Shown piece after piece: positions 39,442 through 50,419 of a stretch of DNA of 64,000 nt (its first letter is position 1; each line of letters begins with the position of its first letter). The notes beneath the pieces are model-generated. The model did not search any database. It saw only the letters and a list, made by a program, of their open reading frames with translations, and had not been told where the DNA came from. This DNA comes from Macrostomum hystrix (Eukaryota > Platyhelminthes > Macrostomidae). Position numbers and translations under genes: made by a program. The stretch is taken from the NCBI GenBank assembly GCA_950097015.1, contig CATNEN010000001.1:4246001-4310000 (forward strand). Reading direction: 5' to 3'.

Positions 39442-40247
39442 ATGAGTTCATTGTTGTGGACTTCCTGCATTTCAGCAACTGCTTCGAATCAGCCAATTTT
39501 GGACGATGAGCTATCAATCCAGTGTCCGATGTGTCCAAAGTACTTCCTGAACTCGCACCTGATGCAGTACGATCAGCACGTGGAGTCGCACAGTCGAGAC
39601 AGCGCAGCTTCACACCAGGCTGCAGACATTGTCTCGGAGGCTGGCAAAGCCATTGTCCAGTTTCAGCAGCAGTCTATGGCTCAATACTCTGCCAGGCCAG
39701 TCGGTTTGTTCAAAGATCAGCAGACAGTGATTTGCGGTTTCATGATTCGCAATGAGTCAGCTGTGCAACTGCCTCCAAGGCACATTCAATTCAACAATAG
39801 CAGCTTCATCACTGATGATTCTGGCATTGCTGGGACACCGGCTTCAAGAACTTGCGTGCCCCGCTGCCAACACTGCAAGACACGTTGCTTCTGTGCACGC
39901 CACTCTATTACGGAAGCGGAAATCCATTGGCTTTGCCAAAGCTGACCAATCACGTTGCTTCTGAGCACGCCAAGCTGTTGCGGAAGCAGAAATCAGTTGA
40001 AACTGCCGAGCTGACCAATCACGTTGCTTCTGTGCACGCCAAGCTGTTGCAGAAGCAGAAATCAACTAGAAAGAAGGAGTTCCATTGCCAGCTGTTCAAG
40101 AAGCGCTTTGCCAAGGCCTGCAGTCTCAGCAGACACGAGACAGCTGTGCACGGAGTCAAGCCTGACCAAAGCGACCATTCGGTTGATTTGCGCATTCGAG
40201 TGAAGGCTGAAGATCAGAAACCGCTGGTGCTGTGCGACAGGCCTTGA
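39442..40247 (+). pseudogene. Degenerate C2H2 locus, unit A
   Basis: An ATG frame (39442-39945) encodes a CPMCPKYF..HVESH finger. The downstream conserved parts (a tandem module LTNHVASVHAKLLRKQKS and a last finger) lie in two other frames, reached by single-base shifts near 39820 and 39945. The last finger reads FHCQLFKKRF, with the second metal-binding Cys replaced by Phe; unit B retains Cys. Frameshifts at sites that differ from those in unit B suggest independent decay. Unrecognised introns are the alternative. Confidence 0.6.
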
Positions 40248-42174
40248 CAATGCTGCAGTTATTGCTCTGCAGTCTTGGCTATCCGCCCTCAGCATTGGCG
40301 CAGTTGCCATGACAACCAAGCTGGAAGTGAATACTGCATGTTATTGCCAGCTTTTCATTGAGCTTAAAAATGAATGTGAAACCCGTGTCCTCCATAATTA
40401 TCAGATGCTTTTTATCCTAGCAATCTAGCAATTATAAGTCAGCTATCAGCTATTCTGAGAATGATTCACACACCTTATTCCTGGAATTCATCGTGCAGTT
40501 TAATTCCATCGTTGTGCATTTTCCTGACAACCAGAATTTCTTTCCTATTCCTGTCAAACGACAATTTATAACATAGCTATGTAAACAGCATTTACACTCT
40601 GGGAGTTGCTGAATTTCCCAATTAATTCATGAAAATCTTCTGTTTCTGCTAGATCTCTTTCGGCCTAGCACGAATCCGCAAGTTGACACATTTTAAGTGT
40701 GCTCAAATACAACATCTTTTGAGAGAAGAAAACAGCAATGCACATCTCTTTTTGGAACTGTCTGAGTGCCTTGACTGTCTTTTCAATTATTTTTTGCAGT
40801 CAGAAATGTACAGTCGCCATGTCCGTTGCGTTGTCAGATATCCGTTGCTAGGCAACTGCTACTAAATCCTTTCAATCAGCACACAGAAGAGACAGCGGTT
40901 GCTGGGCAGATAGCTTGTTGTCAAATCCTGTTGCAATTTTCACACAGTAACAGCGCACTTTCTCTGTAAGAGTTAGGTTTAGCCATAGACTATGTTAGAT
41001 CACAAGTGTATCAAGTGAGACCTGTTAACACCTGCCCACTCCACTGCCTATGCTCAGTGGTGTACTTATCGACTTTGCTTTCGATGGGAATCAGCCAAGC
41101 GAGCTGATTGTCTGACGGCCCAAGGTGTCAAAAGAGGTGAGAAGGCAGGTGCGAAAACAGCATTGAAGCGGCCATGCCTGCCATTGTGGCATTCAGAATT
41201 GCCTGCTTTTATCTCAATGATTCACTGAGTTTATTGTGAACAAAATACTGGGACTTATTTAATAGATGACAAAAGCGTTAAATCAGGTGGCATAAAGGGT
41301 TATTAATATTTAAAAGTACATCAGAACTTTGTAGAGCGATTCTGTACAGGTGGGGAGTGCTGCGCAGACTGAGAGGTGAGCACTGGCTTGAGCAGTGGGG
41401 CTCGACAAGCAGACAGTTTTATGAGCAGCCCAGCTGCATATGAAATGACATCATTGAAGTGTTTTGCATGACATGTTAATGACATCTCTGCACTGCATAA
41501 GCTTTTATCTAATGGGCTAATTATGGGCTTGCAATTTACAAATACGATAAAAACAATAAAAATAATAAAAACATTCACACTACCATCTTAAAATGTCTCG
41601 GGTTTATTGGTGCACGTTTGATGGCCCTATTTTATGGCAGTGTGAATGAGACTGTACACAGGATTCACAGCAATGAACTATACCAAATATAAGTAAATAG
41701 GCTAATATTGTGGAAATGAGAAAATAATAAAACACATCAAAACATGTGTCTAAAAGGTAGCAGAAATCAAACTCGACATTTTCTAATTTCCGCTGACTTC
41801 CGTTAACACCTGCAAGCCTCCACTGACTGGAATTTAGAAGGTCTGAATTACATATATAACTTCCGCTAACTGTCAATTCCGCTAATTATCACTTCCGCTA
41901 TCTGACACTATCTTCCGATAACTGTCAATAGCTCCCAGAGGGATTTTACAATAACGAGTCACGTTTGTTTGACGCTTTGTGTTAAAGTAAAAATAAAATA
42001 GCTACAAAATTCCGCCTACAAAAAATAAATGTAGAGGCAACAACAACTCAACCAGAAGCATAAAATCTTAAGACCCAAAGTATGGTCCACGCCAATGCTC
42101 CTCAGCTCCAGGCCTTCAAATCACAGTCTAGCCACATTGATCTGGGCAGCAGGCGAAGGCCTCCTCAGCAGTTT
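40248..42174. other. Intergenic region, unit A
   Basis: About 1.9 kb, collinear with unit B 54932-56729. No gene is recognised. It contains palindromic RFX X-box-like sites at 40303-40316 (gttgccatgacaac) and 40844-40856 (gttgctaggcaac), and TTTATT at 41603-41608 (AATAAA on the minus strand), a possible poly(A) signal for the minus-strand gene that follows. Short open frames here have no recognisable motif. Confidence 0.6.
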
Positions 42175-45100
42175 TCACCTGCCGTCCTCTGCATTCAGCT
42201 TTCTACCTCTCCGCTGGCGCTCCATGCTGACGGACTCGCTCGCCGTCTCCATGGTGACGCATCGCTGATCATTCAGCGTCTCCGGCAGTGACTTCGCGAA
42301 CCGCTGCAGCTTCGCGTGGATCCAGCCGTCTCTCTGCTGCGCCACCGTTTCCATGGAGACGTTATTCCGCCAAATTCGTCGCAGCTTTTCCCTGACCCAG
42401 CGGATCTTCTCCTCATCCTGCGTCTCCATGGCGACGCGTCTCGCGTCCCTGACGGTCTCCATCTGTCGCAGGCTGAACTCCACGTGCTCAACTTGGTCGC
42501 TGTAGTGAGCCAGAGTGAGCAGCTCCTCCAAGTCCGGGTCCTCTTGCAGCTCTGAGAGCCACGCATCGAAGTCGATTGCTGTGCGATTGCGGAGCAGCTC
42601 AGCTTGGAGACTCCAGCTCAGGCAGCGGAAGTTCACGTACAGGTGCTCAGAGCGAGGCTGCGACAGTCTGGCTGTGAGCAGAGTCTGCGTGAACTCGGGA
42701 AGGAATGGGAATCGAGGCGGAGTGTCTGCGGGGAAGCAGAACCTCCACGCCCAGTCCGAATCTGATGGCAGATTGTATCTGATATCACTAGGCCTCATTC
42801 CACTCTGAACTCTGTGACTCTGGAGCTCCATCCCGAGTTTCTCAGCCTCCTTGGTGTCCCCGAACTTCAAATGCGCCATGGCAGTCATGCACAGGGCGGC
42901 GCACTTGCACCACCGCCGCTGATGCAGGAGACTGAGCTGCCCCATCTGGGTGTCTCTGTCTGCAGACTCTGACTGCAGCTCGCGAACACAATGGTGCACC
43001 ACACTGTACACTTCTGCTGACATCTCATAATCATGGATAATGGATTTCCTAATCTGAGTGACAGCAGGCGGCGCTGTCAGTGGCAGCAGAGTGAACAGGT
43101 GAAAGTAGAAATTCTCTGACTGCACAGGTCTCACGAGTCTCCTGATCTGCTCAACCACTCCGCCGATGTCGCTTCTCAGCTCTCTCAGTCGGTCTCGAAC
43201 CCTCACCTTCGTGTTGTCGAAGTCGCCGCCGATTCCAGCGTTCTTGAAGTAGAGCGGAGCGTCGGACATGAAGAAGTGCGGCATGCACTCATCGGATGAG
43301 CTGCTTGAGTCGATGAAGCTCAGCATCATGTCGAGAGACTCCTTCAGCAGTGAGATCAGATTCTGAGGCTGCCAAGCTTCAGCATTTGGGTCTGTGCCAT
43401 GCTTCTCCAGCATGAAGAAGAGCAGAGTCTTTGCATGGTAGGTCTTGAGTCCAGGTGTGTCCAGAGTGAGTGGCAAATGTCTCTTGAAGATGAACTTGAT
43501 GATTGAGAACAGCTGTCCCTGGACTGTGCTCAGCTGTCTCATGGCCTCTTTCTCTTGGAAGCTGAAGCTCACTCTGAGCTCATTGGTCTTATTCGGTCTG
43601 GTTGCCCTCACGAGGTGAGCCTTGTCGTTATTAATTCGCAGCTTCCTAACTCTGTGCTCACAGAATGAGCTGCAGCACTGGATCGCATGGCACGTGTCCT
43701 GAGCAGGCCGCACACCGCATGCCTTGGCTGAGACCGCAGGTTGGCTGCCTGCAGTGGGTGGTGAAACCCAGCATTTTTGTGACAAACGTCAAGTTCGGGA
43801 CTATTTTTAACCATAAAACTGTCCTGGATTGACACCAAACTACTCGTAAACCTCTAAACCCGTGAAGCACATGTCATGGCAGATGTCACTCACCTGACCC
43901 CACTGCCACCTGCGCGTGACCCTCCGTGACCCGCTGCTTCGTGGCAACTTCGCAGTCATTCCAATTATTCGTTTCATCGCAGCCGCCCTCCAGATGCAGC
44001 AGCTGCCCTTGAACCAGCACAGTCCAGTCAATGTCTGAGTCAGCCGCTGTCCTGCCGTTCACTTGCACCAGACTGTTGGCCCAGCCCTCTGCGTAGCTGC
44101 CTGACATATGCATCTCCCTGTTGTGAGTGAGGTCTTGAGCGACTCCTTCCAGCCAGTCAGCCATTTTCTGCTGACACTTTGCTCTCTCCTGAGTGAATCC
44201 CGCATCGCTGAGCAGTCGGTGCAGTTCCTCGCTGAGCTGCCTGTCCCGCTGTGAGTCGTCTCTGAGCCTGGAATGATGGGGAACTCAGTCAGCTGATGGA
44301 TTGTACACCTGCACAGACTGGCATCTCAAGCTGATCAGCAGAATCTGCAACTCACCCAGTGAGACTTGAGTCGGTGCAGAGTCCGGCTGTCTCCTTGGCA
44401 TTCGGTTCGCTGAAAAGTTCAGGAGGAAGTAGATCCGATTTACACCGATATCCTTTTGACCAGAGCATGAAAGTGTTCCCGGAATAATCATTAATACAAT
44501 AAAGCAACTGCTATAAATCACTTTGTATTTCAGCTGTTTCACATAGCTCACAATGGGGATTCAGTTAAAATGCTGACATAAGTAAAATCCACATCCTAAT
44601 TAAATCGCAGTTAAAACATTCTATGCATCGAGAGTTACATCCTTGGCCCTTGCATTTGTAGTCCTTGGGACAAAGTATGGAGGGGGAGGGAAAAAGCAGA
44701 AACGGGATGCAAATGCGTGGATAGGAAAATTTTGGTCCAATGAGTGAGTTCAGGCAATACTGCGGTCAAAGCCAGTTTGCAGCTCAGTTTTGATCTGAAA
44801 ATTCAAGTAGAAGCAAACTAACACGCAGGATCAGTTCCTGAAGATTGCATACTGAAGGAAATTAACACAGCATGACTGCCTCACCTCGATCGCGGGATCC
44901 CCAACAGTCGCAGCACCTGCTGATGTCCGCGCTGCTCCGCCAGCTGCGCACAAGTCCGACCCCGGCCGTCTCGATGACTCACATCCGCTCCTCTGTCCAT
45001 CAGAGTCTTGGCTGCTCGCACGTGACCCGCTTCACAAGCTCGCGACAGAGCTGTCCGACCCTGACTGTCTTCAGCTCGCACTGACGCACCGAGATCCACC

Positions 45101-46179
45101 AGCCTCTCAATGAGCTCGTGATGACCTGCATCAGCTGCCAGCATGAGAGCAGTGGCTCCTGAGCTGTCGTCTGGCTGATCGACGTGTTCTCTGCTGAGTC
45201 GCTCCTCATTGATGAGGGTGAGAGCCAGTGCGACATGGCCATGGGAGATTGAAGTACAGAGCAGCTGCGCGATCTGGGCTGGCTGCATTCGAGACAGAGT
45301 CTGGGTGAGAATCGAGTTCCTGCCCTCAATGGCCATCGAGGCGGTGAAGCTGAGCACTTGACTGAATTGGAAGAGCCACTCGGGCTGAAGATCGAGGATA
45401 GCAACGACATCTTCACGGAGACTAGAGCAGGCCGCGACTGCGCAGTCACGACAAACATTCTGTTTCAAAGTTTGGTCACCGACTGTCGGCAACAGAAACT
45501 TCACCACCTCCAACTGACCCTCGATTGCAGCAGATTTTGCAGCCCTGCTGCAGCACTGATCCCTCACTTTTTGGTCAGCGATTGTCGGCACCAGAAACTT
45601 CACCACCTCCAACTGACCATTGTTTGCAGCAGATTTCGCAGCCTCGCTGCAGCACTGATCTCTCACTTTTTGGTCAGCGATTGTCGGCACCAGAAACTTC
45701 ACCACCTCCAACTGACCATTGCTTGCAGCATATTGTGCAGCCTTGCTGCAGCACTGATCTCTCACTTCTTGGTCAGCGACTGTCGGCACCAGAAACTTCA
45801 CCACCTCCAACTGACCATTGCTTGCAGCATATTGTGCAGCCTTGCTGCAGCACTGATCTCTCACTTTTTGGTCAGCGATTGTCGGCACCAGAAACTTCAC
45901 CACCTCCAACTGACCATGGTATGCAGCAGATTTTGCAGCCTCACTGCAGCACTGATCTCTCACTTTTTGGTCAGCGACTGTCTGCACCAGAAACTTCACC
46001 ACCTCCCACTGATCGAATCTTGCAGCAGATTTCGCAGCCTCGCTGCAGCACTGATCTCTCACTTTTTGGTCAGCGACTGTCTGCACCAGAAACTTCACCA
46101 TCTCCAAGTCACCATTCGCTGCAGCATGTTCAATGCCATACTCATCAGGTGGAGCCGGGTCATTCGATTTGCTGGCCAT
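42175..46179 (-). CDS. Ankyrin repeat, nucleotidyltransferase, Mab-21 (cGAS-like receptor) fusion, unit A
   Basis: Four exons on the minus strand join in frame: 46179-44885, 44409-44356, 44267-43894 and 43748-42175, about 1,098 residues. Exon 1 encodes six or seven 33-residue ankyrin-like repeats (GQLEVVKFLVPTIADQKVRD core) plus two or three canonical C-terminal ankyrins (TALMLAADAGHHELIERLV, GRTALSRACEAGHVRAAKTL). Exon 3 carries a nucleotidyltransferase signature, GSYAEGW followed by DSDIDWTVL. Exon 4 has the Mab-21 C-terminal helical fold (NELRVSFSFQEKEAMRQL, LKTYHAKTLLFFMLEKHG). The GS..DxD core and Mab-21 fold define cGAS-like receptors, which make cyclic dinucleotides on sensing foreign nucleic acids or other ligands. 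Third catalytic acid and activity are not evident. The ATG follows an in-frame TAG. Exon 4 could end by splicing at GGCAG|GTGAAA instead of the TGA. Confidence 0.8.
43894..44267 (-). CDS. Exon 3 of ankyrin/cGAS-like gene A: nucleotidyltransferase core
   Basis: Opens after tcattccag and closes GTCAG|GTGAGT, phase 1. It encodes MADWLEGVAQDL, then SGSYAEGW and, about 20 residues later, DSDIDW, the G-S and D-x-D elements of the nucleotidyltransferase active site. The same frame is open upstream to the acceptor, so the ATG inside the exon need not be a start. Confidence 0.82.
44571..44884. other. Intron 1 of ankyrin/cGAS-like gene A (part)
   Basis: This part of the intron between ankyrin exon and linker exon does not match unit B (59341-59502), although the exons do. 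No gene or repeat array is seen; a purine-rich stretch (ggagggggagggaaaaagcag) lies near 44680. Confidence 0.5.
44885..46179 (-). CDS. Exon 1 of ankyrin/cGAS-like gene A: ankyrin repeats
   Basis: The start ATG (46179-46177) directly follows an in-frame TAG. Repeats are 99 bp each and nearly identical at DNA level, with CCSEAAKSAA or CCSKAAQYAA tails. A divergent middle (VCRDCAVAACSSLREDV..) leads to more classical ankyrin repeats. The exon ends ATCGAG|GTGAGG in phase 2. Confidence 0.88.
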
Positions 46180-46936
46180 CTACTTCAGTCGCGGAATCAA
46201 GATGGTTGCTGTAATTCTGAAAGGCGCGAATTAGTTTTTTAAGCTTTCTCAAATTTTTCATTAATTACACCTGCCATAATCAGGCCAGATGTGCAGCTGA
46301 CAACCCAGCGCAGCGCAGCAACTGAAGGCTGCGTACGGCTGTTCAGTCCATGGACTGGGGGAACGCCACACCCAGCCCCTAATTACCCAAGCAAATTCTG
46401 GTACCCATTTAACAACTGGGTGTACTGAAGAGTTAGGTGCCTTGCTAAAGGTAAAAATGTTTCTGTGGGTCGTGAATCGAACTTTTGACCGTGGGCGGCA
46501 TTTGGTCAAGCAGGGTACAGATTGTCTATGGGAATGAGGAAAGGCTAGTATTACTTGGTAGAACAGAGAATAGTTGCTATGGAAATAGAGTTGCAAGTCG
46601 GTTTGTTGACTAAGTTCTAATTAAAAGGTTCATTTGAGACGCGACAGGTTCACTGTATGCACTAGTTTAGATATTCTTCCCATTCAAACCGTGATTTTTT
46701 AGAACTCAACCGGACAGATTGGAGCAATGGTCTCTTCATGTCCCGATTCTTTACTGTAATTCGAGCTGTCTCGATTTATTTGGACATTTCTTCGAAACGA
46801 CTGTAATCGCAGAGAAGCACAAGTCGGTGACTGCGCTTCCTACTGTCCTGTCGCAATTACTGGTGCAGCTGCAAGTTCCTAGCCGCTTGGCCAGTGGAGG
46901 ATCCGAGTGGCATAAAACCTGCCTGACTCTGCGCTG
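46180..46936. other. Region between ankyrin/cGAS-like gene A and the 25-bp array, with an antisense SINE
   Basis: About 750 bp upstream of the minus-strand gene, likely including its promoter. An antisense SINE of the 17048 family spans about 46265-46500. The rest is conserved in unit B up to cttcgaaacga (46800), after which unit A carries extra sequence. Confidence 0.6.
46265..46500 (-). mobile_element. SINE copy, antisense, unit A
   Basis: Minus-strand copy of the 17048 SINE: shared body (ctgttcagtccatggactgg, catttaacaactggg) and a mutated B box (gaatcgaacttttg on the plus strand). The 5' tRNA-like head is incomplete. The same insertion is present in unit B at about 60785-61015, so it predates the duplication. 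Confidence 0.85.
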
Positions 46937-47905
46937 ACAGACACAAGCACTGTGACAGCACATGCTGACAAGCACTCTGACAGCACATGCTGACAAGCAC
47001 TCTGACAACACATGCTGACAAGCACTCTGACAACACATGCTGACAAGCACTCTGACAACACATGCTGACAAGCACTGTGACAGCACATGCTGACAAGCAC
47101 TCTGACAGCACATGCTGACAAGCACTCTGACAACACATGCTGACAAGCACTCTGACAGCACATGCTGACAAGCACTCTGACAGCACATACTGACAAGCAC
47201 TCTGACAACACATGCTGACAAGCACTCTGACAACACATGCTGACAAGCACTCTGACAACACATGCTGACAAGCACTCTGACAACACATGCTGACAAGCAC
47301 TCTGACAACACATGTTGACAAGCACTCTGACAACACATGCTGACAAGCACTCTGACAGCACATGCTGACAAGCACTCTGACAGCACATGTTGACAAGCAC
47401 TCTGACAACACATGCTGACAAGCACTCTGACAGCACATGCTGACAAGCACTCTGACAACACATGCTGACAAGCACTCTGACAACACATGCTGACAAGCAC
47501 TCTGACAACACATGCTGACAAGCACTCTGACAACACATGCTGACAAGCACTCTGACAACACATGTTGACAAGCACTCTGACAACACATGCTGACAAGCAC
47601 TCTGACAGCACATGCTGACAAGCACTCTGACAACACATGCTGACAAGCACTCTGACAACACATGCTGACAAGCACTCTGACAACACATGTTGACAAGCAC
47701 TCTGACAGCACATGCTGACAAGCACTCTGACAACACATGCTGACAAGCACTCTGACAACACATGCTGACAAGCACTCTGACAGCACATGCTGACAAGCAC
47801 TCTGACAGCACATGCTGACAAGCACTCTGACAACACATGCTGACAAGCACTCTGACAACACATGCTGACAAGCACTCTGACAACACATGCTGACAAGCAC
47901 TCTGA
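46937..47905. repeat. 25-bp minisatellite, only in unit A
   Basis: About 39 copies of a 25-bp unit containing catgctgacaagcactctga, with cagca/caaca variants. All three frames are open on the minus strand because 25 is not a multiple of three and no unit has a stop. Unit B lacks the whole array and its flanks. Confidence 0.97.
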
Positions 47906-48134
47906 CCCGCTCCCTAATGAACCGGACTTGTCTCTAAGACCTGTCCATAGACAAATATCTGGCTTAACCCTCCTCTGTCAGAGCCTTTGTCAGACCCCAG
48001 TTAGAAATAGCCAGACACATTGCCCAGACACTTTGGCCTTCTAAACTGCATTTGGTCTCCTCCGTGGGTGCGCTCAATCTAAAATATTTTAGCGATAGTT
48101 TAAGTCTGCTGCTAGCCTTAGTAGCACCTTTCCA

Positions 48135-48812
48135 AGACTCTTTCCTTTGGGGAAATCCCATGATGCAACCTGATTTCCTTTGGGGAAATCCCATGCGACC
48201 TGATTTCCTTTGGGGAAATCCCATGATGCAACCTGATTTCCTTTGGGGAAATCCCATGCGACCTGATTTCCTTTGGGGAAATCCCATGCGACCTGATTTC
48301 CTTTGGGGAAATCCCATGATGCAACCTGATTTCCTTTGGGGAAATCCCATGCGACCTGATTTCCTTTGGGGAAATCCCATGCGACCTGATTTCCTTTGGG
48401 GAAATCCCATGATGCAACCTGATTTCCTTTGGGGAAATCCCATGCGACCTGATTTCCTTTGGGGAAATCCCATGCGACCTGATTTCCTTTGGGGAAATCC
48501 CATGCGACCTGATTTCCTTTGGGGAAATCCCATGATGCAACCTGATTTCCTTTGGGGAAATCCCATGCGACCTGATTTCCTTTGGGGAAATCCCATGCGA
48601 CCTGATTTCCTTTGGGGAAATCCCATGCGACCTGATTTCCTTTGGGGAAATCCCATGCGACCTGATTTCCTTTGGGGAAATCCCATGCGACCTGATTTCC
48701 TTTGGGGAAATCCCATGCGACCTGATTTCCTTTGGGGAATTCCCATGCGACCTGGTTTCCTTTGGGGAATTCCCATGCGACCTGATTTCCTTTGGGGAAA
48801 TCCCTTGTGAGG
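48135..48812. repeat. 30/33-bp minisatellite, expanded in unit A
   Basis: About 22 copies of a 30-bp unit (ttcctttggggaaatcccat core), with a 33-bp variant bearing catgatgcaacctg interspersed in the left half. Unit B has only a remnant of less than one unit (near 61510-61545). Both strands are open through the array; neither is considered coding. Confidence 0.96.
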
Positions 48813-49261
48813 AGTGTCTCAATTCATTGACGGGTGATAGGGAATCCATTATATCGAAAATGGATGAAGACGGAACAAAATGGTTTTCTTTTTTGAACTC
48901 AGCACCCCTAAAAACCCGATGGACACAGATTTATCACCCACTAAAAGTGGAACTATTTTATAGGATTAAGATTCAAAAGGGGCCTATGGGACTGGCTATA
49001 GACTAAGGCCAATAGGACCATTCCCTTTCTGTCACTGACCCTTTCTTTTGCTTCCCAATCCTCTTCTCCCCATCCTCTCCTTTAGCTGTTTTTTCCTCTC
49101 CTTTAGCTGTTCGCTCCTCTCCTTTAGCTGTTTGTTCCTCTCCTTTAGCTGTTTGTTCCTCTACTTTAGCTGTTTGTTTCTCTTCTTTAGCTGTTTGTTC
49201 CTCTTCCCCCTTCTAATAGCTACCCTTCCAACTACCCCCCAAAAAGATAGCTCCCTTCTAA
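48813..49261. other. Spacer with pyrimidine-rich stretch, unit A
   Basis: No gene recognised. About 49048-49215 is a short array of ctcctttagctgttt-type units (roughly 17-18 bp), open in one frame. The left part is collinear with unit B 61545-61640. Confidence 0.55.
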
Positions 49262-49652
49262 ACAAGTTGGAGGGGCGGATAGTTGGAGGGGCGGATAGTT
49301 GGAGGGGCGGATAGTTGGAGGGGCGGATAGTTGGAGGGGCGGATAGTTGGAGGGGCGGATAGTTGGAGGGGCGGATAGTTGGAGGGGCGGATAGTTGGAG
49401 GGGCGGATAGTTGGAGGGGCGGATAGTTGGAGGGGCGGATAGTTGGAGGGGCGGATAGTTGGAGGGGCGGATAGTTGGAGGGGCGGATAGTTGGAGGGGC
49501 GGATAGTTGGAGGGGCGGATAGTTGAAGGGGCGGATAGTTGAAGGGGCGGATAGTTGAAGGGGCGGATAGTTGGAGGGGCGGATAGTTGGAGGGGCGGAT
49601 AGTTGAAGGGGCGGATAGTTGAAGGGGCGGATAGTTGAAGGGGCGGATAGTT
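49262..49652. repeat. 16-bp G-rich minisatellite, unit A
   Basis: About 24 copies of the 16-bp unit aggggcggatagttgg, with a ttgaag variant clustered at the right end. The orthologous array in unit B (61655-63205) has expanded and gained a second, 29-bp unit type. Confidence 0.97.
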
Positions 49653-50419
49653 CAGCTCTCAATTCACCACACTCTATGAGCATGCATATACTGGCACAGT
49701 TAAACATTCACTAAATCAGTGCTGATTGACTCACCAGCTGCTCACGGGCAGTTCGACCTACTTGGCTGCTGAAGTTCGATGGAATTTCTTGCAGTCTTTG
49801 CTCGAGCCGTCAGTTTGATGCTAGGAACAAGAGTTAGGTTGTGGGTCTGCGCACTGGGGCTGCGCACGAACGCAGCCTCTTTAAAACCATTTAAAGGCAG
49901 TGCAACGATTCGGATCAGATAAGATTTCATCAGTTTTACTTAGCTTTAGCTTCATCAGTTTTAAGCAGCCAGTTGTCTCTTCTTTCTGGCCTCTCTATTT
50001 GTCCACTCCTAGCATTCAAGTTCTAATCTTGGCTTCGTTGTCGATTAGAATCCCGCGGAGTTGGTTTGTTGATTTTGTTGCTAGGCAGTTTGGCTGCTGG
50101 CTCGCACCGGCGGGACACGAAGCCTGTGAGGTATGACCAGCCCGCGAGCTACGGTGTGCGCAGTTTATGGCGAGTAGTACGACTTTATGCCACCCTGCCG
50201 CACTATAGCCGAGATAGGCGGAAAATGGCAGGACGTGGGGAGAGAGTTTGGGGGGGTTGGCAAACTGGGGTTGGGGTGGGGGTTAGCAATCTGGGGTTGG
50301 GGTGGGTGGTTAGCAATCTGGGGTTGGGGTGGATGGTTAGCTGTACCCAGTGCAAACAGATAGGCCGGCCTATCCTCCTATCTCTACAGTGTTAGCCGTA
50401 CCCAGTGTAATTAGATAGG
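49653..50419. other. Right end of unit A
   Basis: About 600 bp nearly identical to unit B 63208-63835, with no recognised gene; short open frames (49742-49930 minus, 49900-50136 plus) are present identically in both units but have no known motif. A G-rich repeat (ggggttggggtgggggttagc type) follows at about 50262-50335. Confidence 0.6.

Noticed and set aside
45358-46242. 294-codon plus-strand frame over the ankyrin exon
   Set aside because: It is the antisense image of the 99-bp ankyrin repeats; splice signals and homology support only the minus strand.
46751-47900. Long minus-strand frames rich in Cys (VLSECLSACVVRVLVSMCCQ)
   Set aside because: Three overlapping frames of the same 25-bp array are all open, which real proteins are not; the array is absent from unit B.
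47964-48849. Open frames on both strands (FLWGNPMRPD and GFPQRKSGRM repeats)
   Set aside because: Translation of the 30/33-bp array, open on both strands, and missing from unit B.
49742-50136. Short ORFs identical in units A and B (62 and 78 codons)
   Set aside because: Identity reflects the recent duplication of the whole region, not protein constraint; no motif or gene structure is seen.
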